Shown here in pieces: positions 23,869 through 34,787 of a stretch of DNA of 57,264 bases. Numbering within the stretch: the first letter of the stretch is position 1; each line of letters opens with the position of its first letter. The position numbers and the translations under genes are program-made. The stretch comes from Entrophospora sp. SA101 (lineage: Eukaryota; Glomeromycota; Glomeromycetes; Entrophosporales; Entrophosporaceae): positions 33,526-90,789 of the forward strand of contig CAUDNR010001480.1 of the NCBI GenBank assembly GCA_958430865.1, written 5' to 3'. Below the pieces are notes generated by a model. It was not told where the DNA came from. It ran no database searches and worked only from the letters and a program-made list of their open reading frames with translations.

Positions 23869-24966
23869 ATGCTTAAACATTTAAAAAACAAACAAATTAT
23901 TTTAGCATCTGGTTCAAAAAATCGTAAAGAAATTTTATCAAGATTGGTAATTAAAATATATTTATATATATCGGAATAAGATTTATTATTACAAAATATC
24001 AATCATTACTATAATATAATCAGGGTATAAATTTCAAATCAATTACAAGCGGATTTGCTGAAGATTTGGATAAATCTAGTTTTGAAAAACCATCAGATTA
24101 TGTGATTGCTAATGCTAAAAAGAAATGTTTAAATGTATACGATCGTTTATTGGTAATAATAATTGTATGATAAATATATTATATAGAATAAACAAATATA
24201 AATAAATAAATAAATATAATCGTAAATTATAATTGTATATAGAAAGAATCGCAGAAAGTAGATATAATAATATCAGCTGATACAGTTGGTTACATTGATG
24301 GTGAAATATTGGAGAAGCCAAGAGATCGTGAAGATGCATTAAGAATCTTAAAGAAACTCAATGACAGAACACACAAGATTTACACTGGTGTATCCATTCT
24401 TATTTCATCACCGTCACCATCTGCTGGGTTATCGATAAATGACCAAACAAATTATCAAATTCATGAATTTTATGAAGTTACAGAGGTTACATTTAGGAAT
24501 TGTGATGATGAATGTTATTTGAATTATATTGATACGGGTGAACCTATGGACAAAGCAGGTAAAATTTACGTGAAAGAAAATCAATTGATAAATTAGTAAT
24601 GATAATGCAATCAATCAATCAACTATTATTATTTTGATTGTGATAAAAAATAGGTGCATACGCTTATCAATTTTTAGGTGCATTTTTTGTTGAGAAAATA
24701 AACGGGTATAAAAATCATTTTATTTATTATTTATCTATCGATCTATCTGCACAGGTAAACTCGATAAAGTCGGTCGTTATTTATATTATAAAGTATTTTA
24801 AGCAAATTGATTGAGGGGACCGACTTATCAAAGTTTACCTGTGGATTTGTTATTATTAATTAATTAAATTATTGTTATTTTCTATAGATGTTATTATAAT
24901 GTCGTTGGATTACCAATAAGAGTTTTTAGTGAATTAGAAAATCTTTTAAAGGGCAATAAATTATAA
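23869..24966 (+). CDS. Maf-family nucleoside triphosphate pyrophosphatase
   Basis: Five exons: 23869-23946, 24024-24152, 24243-24558, 24654-24705 and 24888-24966, all joined by GT-AG introns in consistent phase, encode 217 aa. Motifs: LASGSKNRKEIL near the N-terminus (the Maf SxSxxR signature), SADTVGYIDGEILEKP at about 80-95 (the conserved Asp-Thr pair and the KP motif), and TGEPMDKAGAYAYQ followed by NVVGLP at the end. Length and motif order fit eukaryotic Maf/ASMTL-N proteins, which hydrolyse non-canonical or pyrimidine NTPs to NMP plus pyrophosphate, probably in the cytosol. The last intron (182 nt) is about twice as long as the others because it holds a 94-bp fold-back element. A Ser/Pro-rich loop (SSPSPSAG) is inserted mid-protein. 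Confidence 0.88.
24750..24843. mobile_element. 94-bp fold-back (MITE-like) element in the last Maf intron
   Basis: Both ends carry about 26 bp of inverted repeat. The left end runs CACAGGTAAACT, then CGATAAAGTCGGTC; the right end, read in reverse, runs CACAGGTAAACT, then TTGATAAGTCGGTC. The 40-odd bases between are AT-rich. No clear target duplication is visible. It lies wholly inside the intron at 24706-24887 and leaves both splice sites intact. Confidence 0.6.
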
Positions 24967-25553
24967 ATACAATTTCTTCTACCTTCTGTCACAATAACGT
25001 AATTTCGTCCTCTCGCTTATAAATTGTATTATTATTGGTTTGTGTAACCCGAAATAAAATTAAAGTTCCCTATATAATACCAAATTTTATTTTACTAATT
25101 TTAAATAACATGTTCTTTCTGCTCCACCAATAAAACGTTTTCTTCATAAATTAATTGTTTCCAAACTAATATTTTTTGATTTAATCTTATTTTATTAGTA
25201 AATCAAATCATTTAAAAATGACTCTAATTATATTAATTAATATACAAAGTTTTTATATTTTCTTTTCCTTTTTAATTCCATTATTTTAATTTTCCAAAAT
25301 TAATAATGAGTTAATTAAATATAATAAAAATTAAATTTATAATGTATCCGCAGTGAATGAGTGAAATTGATTATTATTGTAATACAATATAAAAAAGTAA
25401 CTGTAAAAATAAAAGACTGGAAAAATTAGACAATTCTTTTTTTTTTTTTTGTAAATAATATATATTCATCTTCTCAAGTTTTTGGATTTATTTTCAACCC
25501 TATCGGATAAACCTTTTTGCACAAAATAATATTTAATATAAGTAAGCATAGAA
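24967..25553. other. Intergenic region, Maf to zinc-cluster gene
   Basis: AT-rich spacer with T-runs near 25437-25450 and no recognisable gene. It contains the promoter region of the zinc-cluster gene, but I see no specific binding site. Confidence 0.5.
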
Positions 25554-26235
25554 ATGCCTGACGACGTTCCTTCTTCTAAACGCCAACGCGTCTCAAAAGC
25601 TTGTGACTCATGTCGTCGCAAGAAAGTCAAGGTAATTTGATTTAATTAATTTTATATGAATTATGTTTTAATTTTTTTTTTTATTAAAAAGAAAATATAT
25701 AAACTATGTACTCCTTATTTTTTTTATTTCAGTGCGATGGAATTCAATCAGTTTGCGGCAATTGCAAAGCCTTTAATTTGGAATGTACATACAATGATAC
25801 AACAAAAAAAAGGTATTCTTTTAACCTGATGAAATAATTTATATTAATTTTATTTCAATGTGTCTTTACGTTATTCGGTGCGCATCATATGACAAAAGTG
25901 TCATTAACTTTATTTTACTATATTGTTATTTATTATTTAGAGGGCCACCAAAAGGTTACATAGAAGCAATTGAAACTAGATTACATAAAATGGAATCACT
26001 GTTAGGCGGTTTAGTTCACAGTAATGATCCTAGAGCTGAAGCAGCATTGGCTGAGTTGATGCAAGACGATTTGCATTCAACTTCATCTAATAGAAGTAAT
26101 AATGTAGATTTCACAACTTATAGAAATGATTCATCATCATCAACATCATCAACATCATTAAAATCTCCATCATCTGCTGGTGATCTGAAGTCATTAACAA
26201 GAATTTTTGACAAATCATTATCATCAACTACCAAC

Positions 26236-26270
<35 letters not shown>

Positions 26271-29006
26271 TAATCAACGAAACACTGATAGAACGACAAA
26301 GAGCGGTGATTTGATTGACGATTTAAACGAGGTCATGGGAATTCTTAGTATAGATGAGAATAATCAAATTAGATATCATGGAAGGAGTAGTGGTTTTTAT
26401 TTATTAAAAAAAGGAAATAGATACAAGGATGGAATTTTATCCATTACCAGTAACAATTGGAAACACCCTGGTCAAGTTATTGCGTCGACAAATAATTTTG
26501 ATTTATTAAAGAGACCTGAATTAACCGAACTACCATCTCAAGAATTATCCGATCATCTACTCGAACTTTATTTCAACAATGTACATCCTTTGATGGCCGT
26601 TATCTATAAACCAAGGTTTTTTGATCAACTGAAACAAAAAGAGCATCCACCGCTCCTACTATTAAATGCCATATACGCCTACGCTTCACAATTTTCGGAT
26701 AGAATTGAAGTTAGAAGTGATCCTAACAATCATCATACTGCTGGTGATTTTTTTTTTGAACGTGCAAAAGCATTACTTGACAACGATTATGATAATGCTC
26801 GAATGACCACAATTCAAGCATTGATATTGTTATCATTAAGAGAATATGGCACAGGTAGAGTTACAAGAGCTTGGTTATATAGTGGTATGGCGTGTCGTAT
26901 GTCACAAGAATTAGGTATACATAGAAATAATGAAAAATGGCATCCAATTGATTTAAAAAGAGAAGAAAAAGAAGAGCAAAGACGTGTCTTTTGGGCTTGC
27001 TTTGTTCTTGATCGGTAAGTTAAATTTATATAAAATAAACCATTTTAAAATTCATTAATTAACGCGTAAAACTTGTATAATTTATCTAAATATATAGCAC
27101 AGCAAGTGCACACTTAGGAAGACCACTTGCAATCGATGAAAAGGATGTAGATGCAGCGTACCCTTCAGAAGATGAAGATGATGAAAGTGAATATCTTCCA
27201 TTTAAAATGGAGCATGTTACAGTTTCATCAACTTCATCCCCAGTTTCGTCAAGTAGCAGTGCATTAGGATCACCAATAATAAATGGTCCGCAAGAACCTA
27301 GAATAAAGGCGCACACAGCCTCACGTTTTATTTATTTAATCAAATTATGTGAAATATTAGGTCGTGTTATGCAAAATGTTTACGCCATCAGGTGTAACCC
27401 TGTATCAATGACTTCCGATACAGTCCTTTCCATATTAAATTCATCACTCAATTCATGGTATTTAGCATTACCAGAGCATTTACAATACACTCCAAATTCA
27501 GATCAAGCAAAACACCCATCTACTCTTTGTTTACACATTCTGTATTACTCGGCATTAATGTTTCTTCACCGTCCATACGCCTCTTTACACAATTCATCAC
27601 ATGAAGTGTGCACTAAAGCTGCAACAGCAATCACAGAAATAGCCGTCGATTTGTTAAATAACAATCAGCTAAATCAAGCAGTAAATGCTATCGTATATTG
27701 TATTTTTACTGCTGGTGTTATCCACACATATAACGCTACCCAAGATGATTCAAATATTTCACGATTTTCAAAAATTCAACTTGCCCATTCTTTGAAATTA
27801 TTAGAAGAATTCAAGAAAAGATGGCAGACGGCTTTTAAATATTATGAACTATTATTGGATTTGGTGGATTTAAAAGAGATTCAATTAGACCCAGAATTAA
27901 CTGTTAAAAACATTTTTGGTGGCAGTGGTGGTGGTGGTGGTAATGTTGATAAAAAAAAGCGTGGTAATTCGTCATCAGAAAATCAACAAAAACCTGTTGG
28001 ATTCACGGATCGCGCATGGCAATCTCGTTATCGTACATTGTACAATCAATCTAATTTATCTAACGAAAGTGATATCAACAATATGAAAATGGAGACCCAA
28101 TTATCATCATCCTCATCCTCATCATCAAGCATAGTGCCTAGTTCAATAAATACAAATTTTCAAAGCGATAATATTAATAATAATAATCCAATTTTAAGCT
28201 TTAGTGATCAAATTTCAGTTCCTTCACAACAACAACAACAACAGCAACAACAACATAATCAGTTTAATTTTCATACACAAACTCAACCACAAACAACACC
28301 GCAAATACAATCACAATCACAACCACAACCACTACCTCAATTACACCATGGTCTAGCAGAATCGGCACAAATGTTTAATAATCCATTTTCATTCAAATAT
28401 ATTACTTCTAACACAACAAATCCACGAGATCAAAAACCTATCGGAGTGACCGATCCATATGGAGCACCGGGAATGGTTTCTTCCTCTACAAATAACACTG
28501 TTGCCACTACTACACCTAACGATTTTCAAGCGTCATTAAATACTAATACATCAACACCAAATCTTTGGGGACTTCCACACAATGCAGATTTAAATGAATG
28601 GTCCTCATATTTTGGTTCACAAGAATCCCAACATGGAAGTGGCGTCACATACACACCTACTCTGCCATCTCAACAGACACCATTACAAATTCAACAACAA
28701 GGAGGGGGAAGAGGAAGAATTTCTAATTTACCATTACAACCGCAAAGACAAATCTTATTACACAATGATGGAAGCGATGTTAATATGTATGCAAATACTC
28801 AACCATTAATCTCAAATGCTATGGGTGCAAATAACATCAATAATCATAGAGGAGGACGTGATAATAATTCGAATGGATTAGGTGGTGGCGGTAGGGGTAG
28901 GGGTGGTACTATTAATAACAATAACCATGGAGGCGGAAACGGTGTTGGTTCTAGTAGTAATAATAATTCAGTGGACAATTCTACTGAAAGGTTAATATAT
29001 TATTAA
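25554..29006 (+). CDS. Zn(II)2Cys6 fungal transcription factor
   Basis: Four exons: 25554-25631, 25733-25812, 25941-27014 and 27098-29006, giving 1046 aa. The first two short exons encode the zinc cluster with Cys17, 20, 27, 34, 37 and 44 (spacing CX2CX6CX6CX2CX6C) after a basic nuclear-signal-like SKRQR. Exon 3 opens with GPPKGYIEAIETRLHKMESL, a linker and coiled-coil dimerisation element, then a poly-Ser linker and the fungal-specific transcription factor domain (LLELYFNNVHPLM to RRVFWACFVLDRTASAHLGR). The C-terminal 350 residues are Gln-, Asn- and Gly/Arg-rich, plausible as a disordered activation region. It should bind CGG-type sites as a dimer in the nucleus; its target pathway cannot be read from sequence. 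The ATG is chosen because it directly precedes the cluster. The 3' end could extend if GTTAAT after codon GAAAG is a splice donor. Confidence 0.9.
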
Positions 29007-29883
29007 TTATTATTATGTCAAGTCAATTATTATTTTTTTTGGGTTTTTACAAAATAGAGAAGTGATCATTTGATTAAAATTCGGAGTTTTTTTAAAAAAA
29101 CAAAATCTTTGTAATTTAGCAACGTGGCATAATATGTAATATGGGTTTATATTATATCAACCCTTTCTATGTTATTATTATATGTACTATTATTTGTACT
29201 ATTATTAATTTAATATTTAATATATTTTTTTTAATTTGGCTATTATATTATTTCTTGTATAAAATTTTAATTTTTACATATTATATAATTAATTAAAACG
29301 CAATTTTGAATCGGTGTTAATAATGATGATCATGTTGATTGGAAACAACGAATCTTGCTTCGCAACTAACATTGTGAGTGCTGTGACAAAACAAATTTTT
29401 TCAAGGTTAGAACCACATACCCATCATCTTTTAATAAACCTTTTCTTTTGAAGACAATTGAAAAATAAAACAATTGAAATAAATACGGTTACAGCTCATG
29501 CCGTATTGTCGCTCGTACGTTAATATTAATACCATAAAACCGCGGCTAACACTGGCTACGTAATGCTGAAATTCAGGGATTCAAATGATGATGATGATGA
29601 TTGTGATATTAATAAAAACAACAAGTTTAAAGTTGTAGATGTTGGGCACAATATGATTGAATATTAAAGAAACTTTTGTTTGAATTATTATTACATGATC
29701 CAAAATGATTGATGTAAAAGAACAACATGCATGATTCACGAGATATATAAAATTTAATAAATTAATTGAAGCCAACTAACTATACAACCAACTACCAATA
29801 CTAAAAATTTTAATACACATTAAAGATAAATGATTGAGTGATATTATTATTAATAATAATTCACAAATTTAGATATTTATTTT
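29007..29883. other. Intergenic region between convergent genes
   Basis: AT-rich spacer between the zinc-cluster gene and the minus-strand BTB-TLDc gene. It contains poly-AT and GATGATGAT runs and no gene I recognise. Confidence 0.5.
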
Positions 29884-31511
29884 TTAAAAAGAATTAATCC
29901 GATAAACCTCACATTCTTCTATCAAATGAACTCTACTATTATTATTTCCAAAATCAAGGTTATTTTTATAAATATTACAAAAATAAAAACAATATGGTTC
30001 ATTATTGACACTATTACATAGTTTTAGGTCATAAAAATTTATAGTATTTTCATGAAAATCTATATTATCTAGACTTTCATTAATCCTTTGTTTATTATGA
30101 CATATTGCAAACTTATATGAAGTGGCTCTACTTAATATTGAATTACTAAGTTGATTTTTATCAACTTTGAAAATGAAACTTTTATCTGTTTTAATTTTGT
30201 AATGTTCATCTGGAGACTTTTCTTTTATATTCCAACTAACTGGATTATAACCACCAACTAGTTCACCAATTTCTTTTATCTTCATAATAGCTATAGTTTG
30301 TTTGATATTATAACATTTATCCTCAAAAACAGACCTAGAGAATCCATCTTGGGATCCACAAAGAATTAATTCAAATTCATAAGGTATATCTTTTTCATTA
30401 TATAGATCATTTTTGTAATCAATCCAACTTGAAATTAGAGATTTCATTTGTAAATTTAATAATTTTCCTGTTCTCATTTTTAATCTTGGTCCTTTTTGAA
30501 GTAATAATTTTGGCTGCCAGTCATTGTTAAGATAGCATAAAAGAATTTCATTATAAATTCCTTTATCAAAAATTTTTTTAAATGGTAAAATTTTACAAGA
30601 AAAATCAGTGGAAGAAATTTGATTGAATCTTATCAATGGAATTATATCTTTTATTACAATTTTCAACTTGATGAAATCTTCCTTCTTCCACACTGAAATA
30701 TCTTTTTCCAATTCTTCATTCTGACCTATTCCCCATTGAATAACATAATTCCAAATATCTATTTCTTTTAATTCTAGATCATCCCTTTCTAAAATAGATG
30801 TAAGCATGGACTTTTCAATTTTTGTAATGTTATTAGAATCCAAAAATGATTCTGGGTCTTCGCTAATTATTTTAGCACAATGTTCTTGAAGCAAGTTAAA
30901 CAATTGATGCTGTGATGAAATTTTATGAACATAAACTAAATTCTGTTGAAACCATTCTTTTTTTTTGTTAATCAAATAGTATTGCAAATCATTAATTAGC
31001 TCATCAAAGTTTAATTCATCACATGCTTCAAGAAGTTGAAGAATTTCATTTCCATCTAGATTATCTACATTAACTATTCCATTGTAAATATATCTATAAA
31101 ATAAATTAAAATAAATTAAATTATTATAATCATTCAACTTATTAATTAAATTATTATTAATTGTAATTAAATTAATTCTTACATTAAAAGAACTTCAAAA
31201 ACATTTGGAGAAATATTTTCTTTTTTAAATAAAATAATATTATCATCATTTTTTTTAACCCAATTATTTAATAAAGCAGCTTTAAAATATGACGATCTTG
31301 CTTTTAAAATGGTGGAATGAGCTTTAAAAGTTTTAATATCCTCGCCTACTCCAACTCTAATTTCTACATCATAAAAGTCTGGTTCATTCAACAACTTTGC
31401 TAAATCATTTACAAGTTTACTAATATACTTTAATGGTAGAGCATCCTCCTTGGTCTTAATTAGGCTGCTAAATAATAAGTTTAACTTTTCTAATGATGAT
31501 GTTACTACCAT
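29884..31511 (-). CDS. BTB-TLDc domain protein (second copy, minus strand)
   Basis: Exon 1 is 31511-31183 and exon 2 is 31093-29884, with an 89-nt intron at the same position and phase as in the gene at 16381-17997. The product is 512 aa. It shows FKAHSTILKARSSYFKAAL in the BTB domain, LIYIYNGIVNVDNLDGNE across the splice, and the TLDc signatures GSQDGFSRSVFEDKC and GGYNPVSW. The two proteins align along their whole length with many substitutions, so they are older paralogues, unlike the identical kinase block. Both frames are intact. It ends in IEECEVYRINSF, as its paralogue ends in IEECEVYRIG. Function is unknown; a Cullin-3 adaptor or stress-related role is only a family-level guess. Confidence 0.88.
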
Positions 31512-31983
31512 TTGTGAAAATTTTTTTTATTTTTTGATGTGTTTGTATTACACAGAATAAATGGGACATACCAGACAAAAGTGAACATCGATAATATAAA
31601 AAGGTTTGAGGTGAGCCTGTATGATTTTTTCTGTAATAATTAAAACGACGAGAGTGTTTTATTTTCAATACAACGGAATTAAAATTAAATTGGTGCAGTA
31701 GAAATTGTCTAAAACACTGTATATTTCGAAGAAAGGATTTGGCTGTTTCACGAAAGTAAAAGCGTTGTATAGAAATATTCAATATTTAATGGTGAATGAT
31801 GAATGCCGAATAGTCAAGTGCTCGTTTTTTTAAAACGTAATTTTTGGGGAAGGTTAAATTTCAAGGTGTTTGTTATCGGAAATGTTTTCTGAATGTCTGG
31901 ATGAGAATGATCATCGCCTTTAAAAAAAAGTTTTAAATCCAACTGGAGTTGACTATGTAACTATTGCTATTGCCCGTTAGGTT
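31512..31983. other. Upstream region of the minus-strand BTB-TLDc gene
   Basis: No recognised gene. A 104-codon minus-strand frame overlaps exon 1 of the BTB-TLDc gene in another frame and has no signature of its own. Confidence 0.45.
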
Positions 31984-32140
31984 GGATGCTTTGAAAGTTT
32001 TGAAGTTGAAACCAGTTCGTAAATTTCACATTTATCAAAAGAAGTTGGATGGGAAATATAAAGTTGCTTTAAAGAACAAAGAAAAAGAGTCAAAGAAAAT
32101 TCTACAACAAAATTTTGGAGTGGATGGATATTTGGATATG
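31984..32140 (+). pseudogene. Ribosomal protein uL13 fragment
   Basis: The frame reads [14 protein letters not shown], then KLDGKYK, then [15 protein letters not shown]. This matches the C-terminal third of the intact uL13 gene at 42589-43387 with an internal deletion of about 75 bases between KYKD and NALKNKEKE. The matching DNA starts abruptly at TGGATGCTTTG. Together with the adjacent proteasome pseudogene it forms an inverted, decayed copy of the 40.5-42.8 kb region. Confidence 0.85.
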
Positions 32141-32397
32141 AAATTCTGATTGGCTAATTTGAATTTCACATGTGAATAGATTCAAATAAAGATTAATTGA
32201 CATAATTTAAACGTGCGTTTCCTTGAAATTTTTAGCTTTCAAATTTAATCACTAAATGAAAAAAAGAATAAATAAATCAAATATATTATATTAGCATAAT
32301 GTTTTTATTTTTACTTAGTATTTAAACAGTTCAAATTATACCAATGTTTTTTAATGTCTATTGGTTTAATTGAATGGATGATTTGTTGAAGATTGGT

Positions 32398-33534
32398 GTA
32401 CAACCTAATAAATTATAAACTATTATCAATTATCAATTATATATACACATACACACCTATACATAACAATCATCATACTTCTAAGAGAGATTTAACAGCC
32501 AATTTTATGATTTCATCTTTTGATAAACCTTCTTTATAATTTGCTTCCAAAAATTCACAGACAGTTTTTGAACTTTTCCCAATTGAATTTGCCTTTGATT
32601 TTTTTTTAAAAAAAATATTAGCAAATTTAAAAAACTCTCTTATTTAAAACATCAAAAAAGTAAGCAAAACTTGTAATATTTACCTTCCATGCTGAATATA
32701 TGCCAGATGGATCAGTTTGATAAAGTCTTGGTGCCTTATCATTAGCATCAAATCCAATGATAAGTGTTGAAGTGCCAAATGGACGTACACCACCACTTTG
32801 TGTGTATCTCTAATAATCAAAATAATAATAATAATACCTAAATATTTACTCGATGTCTAATCGAGTGAGTATTTAACATATAAAAAATACTACAACCACA
32901 TACCTGTTGAACACCTGCAATATACCGCGTAATATATTCAACAGTAAATCTATGACTTTGACATTCTGTTCTAGCTTTATTAATAAGAACTCTTGCATCT
33001 GCACTAAGACCTTTTACAATTCATTATGAATATATTTTATTATTAATTTATAATCCTTTATTCCCTCCAAAAAAATACAGATCAATAAATAATAATAATG
33101 ATGATGACAACAACAATTCTGTACCAGCAAATGCCATGCATAAATGATCATCTAGCATGACAATTTTTCGTACAGTACACGGATCTTGTATTTAAGAACC
33201 GTTTTTTTTTTCGACTCCAAGAACAACATAATCTTCACCACAGACTCCCACCTATACAACAAATCAATTAAAATTTTAATCTATTATCAATAAACATAAA
33301 AATTTCTCATAAATGATTGAAATTCATTAAACGTAAACAATAAGAATAAATACTGCACAAGTTCCTTTTCTAACAGCTTCTAAAGCATATTTGACTTGAA
33401 ATACATGTCCATCTGGTGAAAAAACAGTTAATGCTAAAAAAAAAATAATAAATTGAGTTAATTATAACCCTGCACTGAGAATTAGAGTTTAAATAAAACA
33501 AAGAAAATTTACCGCGATCATAAGAGCCAGCCAT
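32398..33534 (-). pseudogene. Proteasome alpha4-type subunit pseudogene
   Basis: Exons matching 1 to 6 of the intact gene at 40551-41986 are present in order with introns, so this is a DNA-level copy, not a retrocopy. Defects: an A-run expansion in exon 3 shifts the frame to a stop soon after GVEKK, followed by a compensating 1-base loss; Arg to Cys in VGVRGED; Glu to Lys in the near-invariant FQVEYA motif; and a deletion of about 0.6 kb that removes exons 7 and 8, joining GTTGTAC directly to the 3' flank (TCAATTAAACCAATAGACAT). Confidence 0.88.
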
Positions 33535-33539
33535 TATTT

Positions 33540-34080
33540 TGAAATTCTTTAAAAAACTTTTGTTGCAGATTTTAATTGATGTACAAAATGTGCAAAGCCA
33601 GGATCACGTAATTACATACAACTTCAAAGGAAACATCGAGCATTTATCCGATAGCTTTTGACTAGTTCTCTAATTTGTTGCCGAGATAATTTAACAAAAT
33701 TCTTATTTTTATAAAAAACAAAATTTTAGATAGTAAATGGACAAATTCTCCCTATAAATTTTAAATATGATGTATTGTAATTTTATTTGATTTATTTAAT
33801 CAATATAATTTGAAGAATTGCAATAGAGAAACAATATTTTTTAAATATTTACCAGACACATTTATTTCGCGATTGTCTTCTATCACGTGAATATATATTT
33901 TTGATCCGAGACTTAATTTTCATAAACTTACTATTACTACTCTCATTATTGAAGGATCGTCACCTAGAGGCACTACACAGAAAAAACCTTCCATTAGTGA
34001 AAATCATCTGAAATGTTAATAACATTCAAGTGAAATTGATTTATTGGATTTATTAAAAATACTGTAAGTGTATGTTTATT
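33540..34080. other. Intergenic stretch
   Basis: Similarity to the upstream flank of the intact proteasome gene stops within a few bases of the pseudogene's ATG. The remainder is AT-rich with no gene recognised. Confidence 0.4.
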
Positions 34081-34129
34081 TTTTGCTAATCTTAGGCTGG
34101 TGGTTGTAATGAATACATCTTTAGAGATT

Positions 34130-34690
34130 GCATTTTACCCAGAGGACAGCCTCAAAAAATGCACTTAGATAGATGAAAGGTAGAGAGGAATAGGGAAAAT
34201 TTTAAGATAACGTAACCTTTGGCCAGCTGACAAAAAAGCTTATTTGCCTGTGTAAGAAGCTCAGTCATTTTTTATGGTAAAGTTGTTAATTTCACGACAG
34301 TAGTAAGGACTAATTTCCCTAGTTTTGATTATTGTCAAAAGCATTCTTCAACAAGAGAAAATTGTTGTGCTGTTTGAATTCTTTCTTTATAACCTGATTT
34401 TGCTTCCAGCGTCCTTTGATACAAGAGATTATTGAAAATCATGGATGTAAAGTAAATTTTTCCCTAAATTTCATTGAATATTTTTGGATGCAACAAAAAA
34501 AAAATGCACGCGAAAAAATTATGACTATTCTTTAAAGGGTTAGAAAAAACTGTTTCAGTAGCTCTTGAATCAATATCTTGAGAACGCATTCGAAAGTATG
34601 CACTCTTGGCAATTCATTGATGCATATCGTAAGGATTGACCAGACCTTATGCCTTACATACTGATACGGTTAAAAAATATAAATAAACTC
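34130..34690 (+). pseudogene. Decayed DDE (Tc1/mariner-like) transposase remnant
   Basis: Across shifting frames one reads LWPADKKAYLPV, QEIIENHGCK, LNFIEYFW (the conserved region of the third catalytic acid in DDE transposases), NYDYSLKGLEKTVSVALESI, then FIDAYRK. Multiple stops and frameshifts make it non-functional. The class assignment rests on the LNFIExFW and GLEKTV patches, which I know from elements in these fungi. No terminal repeats were found around it. Confidence 0.5.
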
Positions 34691-34787
34691 ATGCGATTTC
34701 TGTACTTGGAAAAAAATTATTTTTATTGCATTTTTCTATTTGGTAATGTGGTACAGAAATAGTGGTTCGGCACCACACTGTAAATTA

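Noticed and set aside
28594..28809. A 71-codon His-rich overlapping frame in the zinc-cluster gene.
   Set aside because: It is an out-of-frame reading of the Gln/Pro-rich coding region with no independent support.
29007..29883. Candidate tRNA or rRNA genes here and in other intergenic DNA.
   Set aside because: I found no T-arm consensus (GGTTCRANNCC) with matching stems anywhere in the window.
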